From NCBI RefSeq assembly GCF_003268775.1, contig NZ_QLSU01000011.1, forward strand, positions 1 to 64,000: a stretch of DNA of 64,000 bases, written 5' to 3'. A program made the position numbers and the translations under genes. A model generated the notes under the pieces. The model was not told the origin of the DNA. It did not search any database and saw only the letters and a program-made list of their open reading frames with translations. Origin of the DNA: Paraburkholderia unamae (lineage in GTDB: Bacteria; Pseudomonadota; Gammaproteobacteria; Burkholderiales; Burkholderiaceae). The number at the start of each line of letters is the position of its first letter. The first letter of the stretch is position 1. Below are positions 26,586 through 35,616 of the stretch, piece by piece.

Positions 26586-27776
26586 TTAGAACGAATCCCC
26601 CGGCACGCGCACCCAGCCTTCCATGAGCACGCGCGCGCTGCGGCTCATGATGGCCTTCGTGACCGTCCATTCGCCGTTTTCTTCACGCGCCTGCGCGCCC
26701 ACGCGCAGCGTGCCCGACGGGTGCCCGAAGCGCACCGCGCTGCGCTCGCCGCCGCCCGCCGCGAGATTCACGAGCGTGCCCGGAATGGCCGCCGCCGTGC
26801 CGATCGCCACAGCCGCCGTGCCCATCATGGCGTGGTGCAGCTTGCCCATCGACATCGCGCGCACGAGCAGGTCCACGTCGCCCGCTTCCACGCGCTTGCC
26901 GCTCGACGCCGTGTAGCCCGTGGGCTTTGCGACGAAGGCGATTTTCGGCGTGTGCTGGCGCGTGGCGATCTCGTCGAGGTTCTTGATGAGGCCCATGCGC
27001 AGCGCACCGTGCGCGCGGATCGTCTCGAACTTCTTGAGCGCTTCGGCGTCGCCGTTGATCGCGTCCTGCAATTCCGTGCCCGTGTAGCCGATGGCTTCGG
27101 CGTTCACGAAGATCGTCGGGATGCCCGCATTGATCATCGTAGCCTTGAGCGTGCCCACACCCGGCACTTCGAGGTCGTCCACGAGGTTGCCTGTGGGGAA
27201 CATCGAGCCGCCCGCGCCGTCTTCCTCGGCGGCCGGGTCGAGGAATTCGAGCTGCACTTCGGCGGCGGGGAAGGTCACGCCATCCAGCTCGAAGTCGCCC
27301 GTTTCCTGCACGTGGCCGTTCGTCATCGGCACGTGCGCGATGATGGTCTTGCCGATATTGGCCTGCCAGATGCGCACGGTCGCCATGCCGTTGTCGGGCA
27401 CGCGGCTCGGGTCGACGAGGCCGCCGCTGATGGCGAACGGGCCCACGGCGGCGGAGAGATTGCCGCAGTTGCCGCTCCAGTCCACAAAGGCCTTGTCGAT
27501 GGCGACCTGGCCGAACAGGTAGTCGACGTCGTGATCGGGCTTGCTGCTCTTCGCCACGATCACGGTCTTGCTCGTGCTGGAGGTCGCGCCGCCCATGCCG
27601 TCGATCTGCTTGCCGTACGGGTCGGGGCTGCCGATCACGCGCATGAGCAGCTTGTCGCGCGCCTCGCCCGGCTGCTGCGCGGTAGCGGGCAGATCCTGAA
27701 GACGGAAGAACACGCCTTTGCTGGTGCCGCCGCGGATGTAGGTGGCGGGAATCTTGATCTGAGGTACGTGTGCCAT
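26586..27776 (-). CDS. prpF: 2-methylaconitate isomerase PrpF (AcnD partner)
   Basis: This is a 396-residue protein of the PrpF family, which has a diaminopimelate-epimerase-like fold. It isomerises the trans-type methylaconitate made by AcnD so that the cycle can continue to 2-methylisocitrate. Signatures are PATYIRGGTSKGVFF at the N-terminus, WSGNCGNLSAAVG and INAGIPTIFV. The ATG at 27776 has AGGA 7 bases upstream; the frame could open earlier at 27815 without support. It is the last gene of prpB-prpC-acnD-prpF, 58 bp after acnD with a strong hairpin in the gap. Confidence 0.95.
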   Translation of the reverse strand: MAHVPQIKIPATYIRGGTSKGVFFRLQDLPATAQQPGEARDKLLMRVIGSPDPYGKQIDGMGGATSSTSKTVIVAKSSKPDHDVDYLFGQVAIDKAFVDWSGNCGNLSAAVGPFAISGGLVDPSRVPDNGMATVRIWQANIGKTIIAHVPMTNGHVQETGDFELDGVTFPAAEVQLEFLDPAAEEDGAGGSMFPTGNLVDDLEVPGVGTLKATMINAGIPTIFVNAEAIGYTGTELQDAINGDAEALKKFETIRAHGALRMGLIKNLDEIATRQHTPKIAFVAKPTGYTASSGKRVEAGDVDLLVRAMSMGKLHHAMMGTAAVAIGTAAAIPGTLVNLAAGGGERSAVRFGHPSGTLRVGAQAREENGEWTVTKAIMSRSARVLMEGWVRVPGDSF

Positions 27777-27794
27777 GTGTTGTCCTGAAACGAA

Positions 27795-27825
27795 GGGCGG
27801 CGCGTGTGTCGCCACCGCGCCGCCC
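27795..27825. repeat. Hairpin between acnD and prpF
   Basis: GGGCGGCGCG (27795-27804) pairs with CGCGCCGCCC (27816-27825) around 11 bases. The run GTTTTT follows only on the plus strand. In the minus-strand mRNA it lies between the acnD stop and the prpF ribosome binding site without a U tract, so a stabilising, processing or attenuating role is more likely than full termination. Confidence 0.6.
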
Positions 27826-27834
27826 GTTTTTCGT

Positions 27835-30432
27835 TTATGCCGCTGCCTGCGACGACTCGAGGAAGTCCTGTGCGAAGCGCTGGAGCACGCCGCCTGCGTC
27901 GTAGATCGACACTTCTTCGGCCGTGTCGAGCCGGCAGGTGACGGGCACTTCCACGCGTTCGCCGTTCTTGCGGTGAATCACGAGCGTGAGGTCGGCGCGC
28001 GGCGTGCGCTCGCCGATCACGTCGTACGTTTCCGTGCCGTCGATGCCGAGCGTCGTGCGGTTCGTGCCCGCCTTGAACTCCAGCGGCAGCACGCCCATGC
28101 CGATCAGGTTCGTGCGGTGAATACGCTCGAAGCCTTCCGCCACGATCACTTCCACGCCCGCCAGACGCACGCCCTTGGCCGCCCAGTCGCGCGAGCTGCC
28201 CTGGCCGTAGTCCGCACCCGCGATGATGATGAGCGGCTGCTTGCGTTCCATGTAGGTTTCAATCGCTTCCCACATGCGCGTGACCTTGCCTTCCGGCTCG
28301 ATGCGCGCAAGCGAGCCCTTCTTCACGGCGCCGTCCACCACGGCCATCTCGTTGATGAGCGTGGGGTTCGCGAAGGTCGCGCGCTGCGCCGTGAGGTGGT
28401 CGCCGCGGTGCGTGGCGTACGAGTTGAAGTCCTCTTCGGGCAGGCCCATCTTCGCGAGGTACTCGCCCGCTGCGCTGTTCGGCAGGATCGCGTTGGAGGG
28501 CGACAGGTGGTCGGTCGTGATGTTGTCGCCGAGCACGGCGAGCGGGCGCAGGCCCTGCAACGTGCGCTCGCCGGCGAGCGCGCCTTCCCAGTACGGCGGG
28601 CGGCGGATATACGTGCTTTGCGCGCGCCAGTCGTACAACGGGTCGGTCGTTTCGCCGCTTTCCGCCGTGAGCGCGAACATCGGTTCGTAGACCTTGCGGA
28701 ACTGCTCGGGCTTCACGCTCTTCGCGACGATGGCGTCGATTTCCTCGTCGGTCGGCCAGAGGTCCTTGAGGTACACGGGCTTGCCGTCCTGGTCCGTGCC
28801 GAGCGAGTCGCGTTCGATATCGAAGCGGATCGTGCCAGCAATCGCATAGGCGACCACGAGCGGCGGCGAGGCGAGGAACGCCTGCTTGGCGTACGGGTGA
28901 ATGCGGCCGTCGAAGTTGCGGTTGCCCGAGAGCACGGCGGTCGCATACAGATCGCGGTCGACGATTTCCTGCTGGATCTTCGGATCGAGCGCACCCGACA
29001 TGCCGTTACACGTGGTGCAGGCAAACGCGACGATGCCAAAGCCGAGCTTTTCCAGGTCCGGCAGCAGGTTGGCTTCTTCGAGGTAAAGCTCGACAGCCTT
29101 CGACCCCGGCGCCAGCGAGCTCTTCACCCAGGGCTTGCGCGTGAGGCCGCGTGCGTTCGCGTTGCGCGCGAGCAGGGCGGCGGCGATCACGTTGCGCGGG
29201 TTGCTCGTGTTCGTGCAGCTCGTGATGGCGGCGATGATGACCGCGCCGTCGGGCATCTGGCCCGGCGTTTCTTCCCACTTGCCCGCGATGCCGCGTGCGG
29301 CGAGGTCGGACGTGGGCAGGCGCTTGTGCGGGTTGGACGGACCGGCCATGTTGCGCACCACGCTCGACAGATCGAACGTGAGCGTGCGCTCGTACTGCGA
29401 GTTGGCCAGCGTGTCGGCCCACAGGCCCGCAGCCTTCGCGTACGTTTCGACGAGCTTGACCTGCTCTTCCTCGCGGCCCGTGAGGCGCAGATAGTCGAGC
29501 GTCTGGTCGTCGATGAAGAACATCGCGGCGGTGGCGCCGTATTCGGGCGCCATGTTGGAGATCGTGGCGCGGTCGCCGAGCGTGAGGCTCGACGCGCCTT
29601 CTCCACGGAACTCCAGGTACGCGCCGACGACCTTTTCCTTGCGCAGGAATTCGGTGAGGGCGAGCACGATGTCGGTGGCGGTGATGCCGGGCTGGCGCTT
29701 GCCCGTGAGCTCCACGCCGACGATGTCGGGCAGGCGCATCCACGAGGCGCGGCCGAGCATGACGTTCTCGGCTTCGAGGCCGCCCACGCCGATCGCGATC
29801 ACGCCGAGCGCATCGACGTGCGGCGTGTGGCTGTCGGTGCCCACGCAGGTGTCGGGGAACGCCACGCCGTCACGCGCCTGGATCACGGGCGACATCTTCT
29901 CCAGATTGATCTGGTGCATGATGCCGTTGCCCGGCGGAATCACGTCGACGTTCTTGAACGCCTTCTTCGTCCAGTTGATGAAGTCGAAGCGGTCGACGTT
30001 GCGGCGATCTTCGATCGCGCGGTTCTTGTTGAACGCGTCCGGGTCGAAGCCGCCGCATTCCACCGCGAGCGAGTGGTCGACGATCAACTGCACCGGCACG
30101 ACCGGGTTCACCTTGGCCGGGTCGCCGCCCTGGTCGGCGATGGCGTCGCGCAGGCCCGCGAGGTCGACGAGCGCGGTTTGCCCGAGGATGTCGTGGCAGA
30201 CCACGCGCGCCGGGAACCACGGAAAGTCGAGGTCGCGCTTGCGCTCGATGAGCTGCTTGAGCGAGGCCGTGAGCGTGGCCGGGTCGCAGCGGCGCACGAG
30301 GTTTTCGGCGAGCACGCGTGACGTGTACGGCAACGTTGCGTAGGCGCCGGGCTGGATGGCCTCGACGGCTTCGCGCGCGTCGAAGTAATCGAGCCGGGTG
30401 CCCGGGAGGGACTTGCGGTAGGCGGTATTCAC
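27835..30432 (-). CDS. acnD: Fe/S-dependent 2-methylcitrate dehydratase
   Basis: This is an 865-residue aconitase-family enzyme that dehydrates 2-methylcitrate in the propionate cycle and needs PrpF as partner. The [4Fe-4S] ligands are the Cys in TSCTNTSNP and the two Cys in ACTTCNGMSG. The N-terminal substrate domain has DSHTPHVDALG and the C-terminal swivel domain has GADYGQGSSRDW. The full aconitase length is kept. Context separates it from housekeeping AcnA: it lies between prpC and prpF. It is flanked by two strong intercistronic hairpins (30522-30559 and 27795-27825). Confidence 0.95.
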   Translation of the reverse strand: MNTAYRKSLPGTRLDYFDAREAVEAIQPGAYATLPYTSRVLAENLVRRCDPATLTASLKQLIERKRDLDFPWFPARVVCHDILGQTALVDLAGLRDAIADQGGDPAKVNPVVPVQLIVDHSLAVECGGFDPDAFNKNRAIEDRRNVDRFDFINWTKKAFKNVDVIPPGNGIMHQINLEKMSPVIQARDGVAFPDTCVGTDSHTPHVDALGVIAIGVGGLEAENVMLGRASWMRLPDIVGVELTGKRQPGITATDIVLALTEFLRKEKVVGAYLEFRGEGASSLTLGDRATISNMAPEYGATAAMFFIDDQTLDYLRLTGREEEQVKLVETYAKAAGLWADTLANSQYERTLTFDLSSVVRNMAGPSNPHKRLPTSDLAARGIAGKWEETPGQMPDGAVIIAAITSCTNTSNPRNVIAAALLARNANARGLTRKPWVKSSLAPGSKAVELYLEEANLLPDLEKLGFGIVAFACTTCNGMSGALDPKIQQEIVDRDLYATAVLSGNRNFDGRIHPYAKQAFLASPPLVVAYAIAGTIRFDIERDSLGTDQDGKPVYLKDLWPTDEEIDAIVAKSVKPEQFRKVYEPMFALTAESGETTDPLYDWRAQSTYIRRPPYWEGALAGERTLQGLRPLAVLGDNITTDHLSPSNAILPNSAAGEYLAKMGLPEEDFNSYATHRGDHLTAQRATFANPTLINEMAVVDGAVKKGSLARIEPEGKVTRMWEAIETYMERKQPLIIIAGADYGQGSSRDWAAKGVRLAGVEVIVAEGFERIHRTNLIGMGVLPLEFKAGTNRTTLGIDGTETYDVIGERTPRADLTLVIHRKNGERVEVPVTCRLDTAEEVSIYDAGGVLQRFAQDFLESSQAAA

Positions 30433-30521
30433 GGCTTGGGGACCAAATGTGTAGTGGGTTTGCGGCGGCTTCGCGCGCCGTGAGCGAATGGATTCACTCT
30501 AGACGCACGCGCCGTCGTCTC

Positions 30522-30559
30522 CCAGTCGGCCGGACGTCATAGTGCGTCCGGCCGACTGG
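30522..30559. repeat. Perfect 15-bp hairpin between prpC and acnD
   Basis: CCAGTCGGCCGGACG (30522-30536) pairs perfectly with 30545-30559 around 8 bases. No U tract follows on either strand. It lies in the 137-bp gap between the prpC stop and acnD start in the minus-strand transcript. Confidence 0.75.
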
Positions 30560-30569
30560 TCAGCGTCGA

Positions 30570-31736
30570 TCAACGCTTGCCGATGGGCGTGAAGTTCAGG
30601 TTTTCCGGACCCGTGTAGTTCGCGCTCGGGCGGATGATCTTGTTGTCGACGCGCTGCTCGATGATGTGCGCGCTCCAGCCGGCCGTGCGCGCGATCACGA
30701 AGATCGGCGTGAACATGGCGGTGGGGATGCCCATCATGTGGTACGACACGGCGCTGAACCAGTCGAGGTTCGGGAACATCTTCTTGACTTCCCACATCGT
30801 CGATTCGAGGCGCTCGGCGATGTCGAACAGCTTCAGGTTCGACTGCTCCTTCGAGAGCTTCTTCGCCACTTCCTTGATGACCTTGTTGCGCGGGTCCGAG
30901 ATCGTGTAGACGGGGTGGCCGAAGCCGATCACGACTTCCTTCTTTTCCACGCGTGCGCGGATGTCGGCTTCCGCTTCGTCGGCGTTCTCGTAGCGCGACT
31001 GGATCTCGAACGCGACTTCATTCGCGCCGCCGTGCTTCGGACCGCGCAGCGCGCCGATCGCGCCCGTGATGGCCGAGTAGATGTCCGAGCCCGTGCCCGC
31101 GATCACGCGGCCCGTGAACGTCGAAGCGTTGAACTCGTGCTCGGCGTACAGGTTGAGCGACACGTGCATCGCGTCCACCCACGACTTCGACGGCGCGCGG
31201 CCGTGCAGCAGGTGCAGGAAGTGGCCGCCGATCGAGTCGTCGTCGGTTTCGACTTCGATGCGCTTGCCGTTGTGCGAGAAGTGATACCAGTACAGCAGCA
31301 TCGAGCCGAGCGAGGCCATCAGACGGTCGGCGATGTCGCGCGCGCCCGGCAGGTTGTGGTCGTCCTTCTCGGGCAGCACGGTGCCGAGCACCGAGACGCC
31401 GGTGCGCATCACGTCCATCGGGTGCGCCGAGGCGGGCACGGCTTCCAGCGCCGTCTTCACGGCGGCGGGCAGGCCGCGCAGGGCCTTGAGCTTGGCCTTG
31501 TAGCCGGCCAGTTCGGCCGTGTTCGGCAGCTTGCCGTGCACGAGCAGGTACGCGACTTCCTCGAATTCGCACGCGGTGGCGAGGTCGAGAATGTCATAGC
31601 CGCGGTAGTGCAGGTCGTTGCCGGTGCGGCCCACGGTGCACAGCGCCGTGTTGCCTGCCGCCACGCCCGAAAGCGCAACGGACTTCTTCGGCTTGAAGCC
31701 GCCTGCGGCTTGCGTGGTGTTTTCTGCTTCGCTCAT
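30570..31736 (-). CDS. prpC: 2-methylcitrate synthase
   Basis: This is a 388-residue citrate-synthase-family enzyme that joins propionyl-CoA and oxaloacetate. Conserved active-site pieces are YAEHEFNAS, GLRGPKHGGAN-like GALRGPKHGGAN, and the His in GFGHPVYTISDPR. Its length is that of PrpC rather than the longer proteobacterial GltA. GAGGAA precedes the ATG at 31736. It is second in the operon, 40 bp after prpB. Confidence 0.95.
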   Translation of the reverse strand: MSEAENTTQAAGGFKPKKSVALSGVAAGNTALCTVGRTGNDLHYRGYDILDLATACEFEEVAYLLVHGKLPNTAELAGYKAKLKALRGLPAAVKTALEAVPASAHPMDVMRTGVSVLGTVLPEKDDHNLPGARDIADRLMASLGSMLLYWYHFSHNGKRIEVETDDDSIGGHFLHLLHGRAPSKSWVDAMHVSLNLYAEHEFNASTFTGRVIAGTGSDIYSAITGAIGALRGPKHGGANEVAFEIQSRYENADEAEADIRARVEKKEVVIGFGHPVYTISDPRNKVIKEVAKKLSKEQSNLKLFDIAERLESTMWEVKKMFPNLDWFSAVSYHMMGIPTAMFTPIFVIARTAGWSAHIIEQRVDNKIIRPSANYTGPENLNFTPIGKR

Positions 31737-31776
31737 GGTGTCTTCCTCTCTCTATGTATGGGCTGTGGGGGCGGAT

Positions 31777-32667
31777 TTACTTCTTCGCGGCGAACAGGGC
31801 GTCGAGCTTGTCTTCGTACGCGTGATAGCCGAGGTATTTGTAGAGGTCTTCGCGCGTCTGCATCGTGGAGACGGCGGCCTTTTGCGTGCCGTCGCGCTTG
31901 ACGGTCTCGTAGAAGTTCAGTGCGGCGGCGTTCATCGCGCGATACGCGCCGCAGCAGTAGAGCGCGATATCCACGTTGGCGCTCTTGAGTTCTTCGGTTG
32001 TGAAGAACGGCGTCGAGCCGAATTCGGTGAGGTTGGCGAGAATCGGCACCTTCACGGCCGCGCGGAAGCGGCGGTAGTCGTCGAGCGTCTTCATCGCTTC
32101 GGGGAAGATCATGTCCGCGCCCGCTTCCACGTAGGCCACGGCGCGCTCGATCGCGGCGTCGATGCCTTCCACGGCGGCCGCGTCGGTGCGGGCCATGATG
32201 ACGAACTGGTCGTCGGTGCGCGCGTCCACGGCGGCCTTCACGCGGTCCACCATTTCACCGGTCGCCACGACTTCCTTGTTCGGGCGATGGCCGCAGCGCT
32301 TCTGGCCCACCTGGTCTTCCAGGTGCACGGCCGCCACGCCCGCCTTGATGAATGACTTGATCGTGCGCCCGATGTTGAAGGCGCCGCCCCAGCCGGTGTC
32401 GATGTCGACCATCAGGGGGATGTCCACGGCGTCGGTGATGCGGCTCGCGTCGATCAGCACGTCGTCCATGGTGCTGATGCCGAGATCGGGCACGCCCAGC
32501 GAATTGGCGGCCACGCCGCCACCCGACAGATAGACAGCCTTGAAACCGGTGGCCTCGGCGAGCTTGGCCGCATACGCGGTGATCGCGCCGACCACTTGCA
32601 GCGGTTGCTCGGCGGCCACGGCGGCGCGGAACTTCGCGCCGGCGCTTGCGGGGGATTTGCTGTTCAT
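31777..32667 (-). CDS. prpB: 2-methylisocitrate lyase
   Basis: This is a 296-residue enzyme that splits 2-methylisocitrate into pyruvate and succinate. The isocitrate-lyase-family signature KRCGH is at residues 123-127 with the catalytic Cys125; VDIDTGWGG and HLEDQVGQK are the metal and substrate segments. The ATG at 32667 lies 8 bases after GGAGA; a TTG at 32682 overlaps that site and is rejected. It is the first gene of the operon, directly behind the sigma-54 promoter at 32702-32717. Confidence 0.95.
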   Translation of the reverse strand: MNSKSPASAGAKFRAAVAAEQPLQVVGAITAYAAKLAEATGFKAVYLSGGGVAANSLGVPDLGISTMDDVLIDASRITDAVDIPLMVDIDTGWGGAFNIGRTIKSFIKAGVAAVHLEDQVGQKRCGHRPNKEVVATGEMVDRVKAAVDARTDDQFVIMARTDAAAVEGIDAAIERAVAYVEAGADMIFPEAMKTLDDYRRFRAAVKVPILANLTEFGSTPFFTTEELKSANVDIALYCCGAYRAMNAAALNFYETVKRDGTQKAAVSTMQTREDLYKYLGYHAYEDKLDALFAAKK

Positions 32668-32701
32668 GCGTGATGTCTCCAATTGAATCGCCGCCTTATA
32701 T

Positions 32702-32717
32702 TGCAGGTAGCGTGCCA
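32702..32717 (-). promoter_or_regulatory. Sigma-54 promoter of the prp operon
   Basis: On the minus strand the sequence reads TGGCACG, CTAC, CTGCA, matching the consensus TGGCACG-N4-TTGCW with one change. It lies 35 bases before the prpB start. With an enhancer-binding PrpR next door the assignment is strong. Confidence 0.88.
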
Positions 32718-32734
32718 GCTCTGCCGGATGACGC

Positions 32735-32747
32735 TAATGCATTGATT
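32735..32747 (-). promoter_or_regulatory. Predicted IHF site
   Basis: The minus strand reads AATCAATGCATTA, an exact match to WATCAANNNNTTR. It lies between the sigma-54 promoter and the paired activator sites, where IHF bending would bring bound PrpR to the polymerase. Confidence 0.7.
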
Positions 32748-32782
32748 TTTATGGTTATTGTCAAAACGAGGAGGCGAGCCCC

Positions 32783-32820
32783 GATTTCCGTGGTGAAATC
32801 GCGATTTCAAAACTGAAATC
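32783..32820. promoter_or_regulatory. Two tandem palindromes, putative PrpR activator sites
   Basis: GATTTC-N6-GAAATC occurs twice, at 32783-32800 and 32803-32820. The repeats are identical in both arms and spaced 20 bp centre to centre, about two helical turns. They lie 66 to 103 bases beyond the edge of the -24 box and about 82 bases before prpR. This is the layout expected for two dimers of a sigma-54 enhancer-binding protein. Binding by PrpR is inferred. Confidence 0.8.
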
Positions 32821-32901
32821 GTCGCGCGATAATGCGAATTCAGCTGCGGCGGGCTTTCGGGCTTTTCGCCGCGCCGCACCGTGATCGCTTCGCCGGACAT
32901 C

Positions 32902-34974
32902 ATGAACCGCTTCCCCGCTTCCGCTTCCCCCGCATTCCGCCCGCGCGTGTGGGCCATGGGCATCAGCCGCCTGCGCGACCTGTTTCGCGACATCGCCCGC
33001 GAATACGACGATCTCGCGGACCTGCGCGTGGTGCCGCGTGGCTTCGAGGAGGCCGTGGCCGACATCGCCGCCGCCGGGCCGAACCAGCGGCCCGACGTGG
33101 TGGTGGCGGCGGGCTCGAACGGCACATACCTGAAGGCGCGCATCGACGTGCCCGTAGTGCTCTTGCAGCCCACCGGCTTCGACGTGATGCAGGCGCTCGC
33201 CCGCGCGCGGCGCGAAGCCGAGCTGGTCGGGCTCGTCACCTATGGCGAGACGCCCGTCGAGGTGCGCCGCTTCGCGAGCGCCTATGGCATCGACGTGGTG
33301 TTCGGCCAGTACCGCACGGTGCAGGACGCCGAGGCCTGCGTGCTCGACCTGCGCGATCGCGGCGTGGGGGCCGTCGTCGGGCCGGGACTCGTCAACGACC
33401 TCGCGGCGCGGCTTGGGCTCGTGCCGTTTTTCGTCTACTCGCGCCCCTCGGTGCGTGCGGCCTTCGACAATGCGCTCGAACTCGTGCAGGCCACCTGGCG
33501 CGAGACGCTACGCCGCCAGCGCCTTGACAGCGTGCTCCAGCATTTGCGCGACGGCGTGGTGGCGCTCGATGCGCGCGGCCGCATCGAGGCGATCAACCAG
33601 CGCCTCGCGGACGTGCTCGGCGTCGATCCCGCGGCGGCGGCGGGGCAGTCGCTTGCCACGCTCGCGCCCGACATCGCCTTCGCCTTGCCCGAAGCCGACG
33701 GCGAATCGCTCGAAACCGTGCGCGGCGTGAGCTATGTCGTGCATCGCGGGCCGCTCGTGGACAATGGCGTGACGACGGGCGCCGTGCTCACGTTCCAGGA
33801 GTCGCGCGCCGTGGAGCGGCTCGATCGCACCTTGCGCTCGCGCCAGCGCACGCAGCAGTTCGTCGCGCGCTACCGCCTGGACGACCTGAGCGGCGCGTCG
33901 CCCGGCATCGAGCGCGTGCGCCAGCTTGCGCGGCGCTACGCGAAGTCGGACGCCACCGTGCTGATTCGCGGCGAAAGCGGCACCGGCAAGGAAATGATCG
34001 CACAGGGCATTCATCGCGAGAGCCCGCGGCGCGACTTTCCATTCGTCGCCATGAATTGCGGCGCGTTTCCCGAAGCGCTGCTGGAGAGCGAACTGTTCGG
34101 CTACGAGGAGGGCGCGTTCACGGGCGCGCGGCGCGGCGGCAAGGTGGGGCTCATCGAGGCCGCGCACCGCGGCACGCTCTTTCTCGACGAGATCGGCGAG
34201 ATGCCCTTGCCGTTGCAAAGCCGGCTGCTGCGCGTGCTCCAGGAGCGCGAGGTGGTGCGCCTCGGCGCGACGGAGCCCACGCGCGTGGACGTGCGTGTGG
34301 TGGCCGCCACGCACCGCGCGCTCACCGAGCAGATCGAGGCGGGCGAGTTCCGCGCCGACCTGTTCTATCGCCTGAACATTCTCAATCTCGCCATTCCGCC
34401 GTTGCGCGAGCGCGGTGCGGATATCGCGCTGCTCGCCGCCGAACTGCTGCTACAGGCGTCGCGCCGCGAAACGCGCGTGGCCGTGCGCATCCGTACTGCC
34501 GACGATGCGGCGCGCACGCTCGCGCTCGTGAGCGGCGCGCTCGCGAGCCACGTGTGGCCGGGCAATGTGCGCGAATTGCAGAACGTGATCGAGCGGATCG
34601 TGGTGGAGCTGGCGGATTCGGAGGAGAACGTGGTGACGCCCGACGTGCTGCGCTCGATCGCGCCCGAGGTGTTCGAGTCGCGCCGCCGCGCCGCCGATGA
34701 GCGCAGCGAGCCAGGCGCGGCGGGCGAGGGCGCGCTCACCTTGCGCGAGCGCAGCCTGAACGTGGAAGCCGATGAAATCCGCGCGGCGCTCGACGCCTGC
34801 CACGGCGACCGCGACCGCGCGTGCGAGATGCTCGGCATTAGCAAGACGACGCTGTGGCGGCGGCTTTCCGGCGCGAAGGGCAAGCGTGGCGACAGGGCGG
34901 CCGGGCCGGGTGAAGCCGCCGAGGCGCCCGAGGCAGGCGAGACGGCGCGCCCGCGCAGAACACCGCGCGGTTAA
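32902..34974 (+). CDS. prpR: Sigma-54-dependent activator of propionate catabolism
   Basis: This is a 690-residue enhancer-binding protein. The N-terminal PrpR_N sensor (about 15-190) should bind 2-methylcitrate. A PAS-like segment follows (about 205-300). The AAA+ domain has Walker A GESGTGKE near residue 356, the sigma-54 contact loop GAFTGA near 404 and LFLDEIGEM as Walker B. A Fis-type HTH (ACEMLGISKTTLWRRL) is near the C-terminus, followed by a charged low-complexity tail. ATG 32902 fits homologue starts; a GTG at 32881 would add 7 residues. It is divergent from the operon it is expected to activate. Confidence 0.93.
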   Translation: MNRFPASASPAFRPRVWAMGISRLRDLFRDIAREYDDLADLRVVPRGFEEAVADIAAAGPNQRPDVVVAAGSNGTYLKARIDVPVVLLQPTGFDVMQALARARREAELVGLVTYGETPVEVRRFASAYGIDVVFGQYRTVQDAEACVLDLRDRGVGAVVGPGLVNDLAARLGLVPFFVYSRPSVRAAFDNALELVQATWRETLRRQRLDSVLQHLRDGVVALDARGRIEAINQRLADVLGVDPAAAAGQSLATLAPDIAFALPEADGESLETVRGVSYVVHRGPLVDNGVTTGAVLTFQESRAVERLDRTLRSRQRTQQFVARYRLDDLSGASPGIERVRQLARRYAKSDATVLIRGESGTGKEMIAQGIHRESPRRDFPFVAMNCGAFPEALLESELFGYEEGAFTGARRGGKVGLIEAAHRGTLFLDEIGEMPLPLQSRLLRVLQEREVVRLGATEPTRVDVRVVAATHRALTEQIEAGEFRADLFYRLNILNLAIPPLRERGADIALLAAELLLQASRRETRVAVRIRTADDAARTLALVSGALASHVWPGNVRELQNVIERIVVELADSEENVVTPDVLRSIAPEVFESRRRAADERSEPGAAGEGALTLRERSLNVEADEIRAALDACHGDRDRACEMLGISKTTLWRRLSGAKGKRGDRAAGPGEAAEAPEAGETARPRRTPRG

Positions 34975-34993
34975 GGCGCGCGGCGGCGACGCC

Positions 34994-35386
34994 TCAGTTC
35001 TTCAGCCCCTTGAGCAGCGGCGCGACGGTTCCGTGCAAATGCAGGATCGTGGGGCTGGCCTGCAACAGCGCCTGATAGCGCTCATAAAACTCCGCCGATT
35101 CCTCGCCGGAAAAGAGCGCGCCCACGCCTTGCGCCGCGCCGATGCGATCTTCGGCGCTCGCGTCTTTCGCATCGAGCGTTTCGTCGACGTTGGCGATGAT
35201 CGTCGAGAGCGGCATGAGCCAGCGGAAGCCCGAGCCGTTGATGAGCACCTGGAGGAAGGCCGCCGGCGTGACCGGCCCGAACTCGCGCTCGTACTCCGCG
35301 CGCTCGTGGTCAAGGATCGCCTTGTGCAGTATGAGCAGCGGCTTGCGGACGTCCGAGAGGAATTGAATGGCGCTCTGTTCGTTCAT
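34994..35386 (-). CDS. Conserved-looking hypothetical protein
   Basis: This is a 130-residue soluble, mostly helical protein with no signal peptide or membrane segment. I do not recognise the family. It begins with a Gln/Ser segment and DVRKPLLILHKAILDHER, contains FRWLMPLSTIIANVDETLD, and has a Glu-rich middle. The ATG at 35386 has AAGGAG 9 bases upstream, and codon use matches the neighbours, so it is very probably a gene. The frame could extend to 35503 but lacks support there. It is convergent with prpR and divergent from the glycosylase gene. Confidence 0.75.
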   Translation of the reverse strand: MNEQSAIQFLSDVRKPLLILHKAILDHERAEYEREFGPVTPAAFLQVLINGSGFRWLMPLSTIIANVDETLDAKDASAEDRIGAAQGVGALFSGEESAEFYERYQALLQASPTILHLHGTVAPLLKGLKN

Positions 35387-35616
35387 CGTGCGGCTCCTTC
35401 GTTGACGCGCGCGCGGTCGCGAGTCGCCGCGCGCCGGATGTTGGGGGAGCGCGAGCCAGTCGCGCGGGTATGCGGACGATGGTAGCGCAATGCCCCGCCG
35501 CATGGCGTTATGCGCAGCGCCGCTCAGTGCGGGCGCTACACTCTGGCGGGGGCGCGATGCCCGCCCGGCCGATGGCGGCCGCCCACGTTTCAGCGCATTC
35601 CCCGGAGAGCCGTGCG

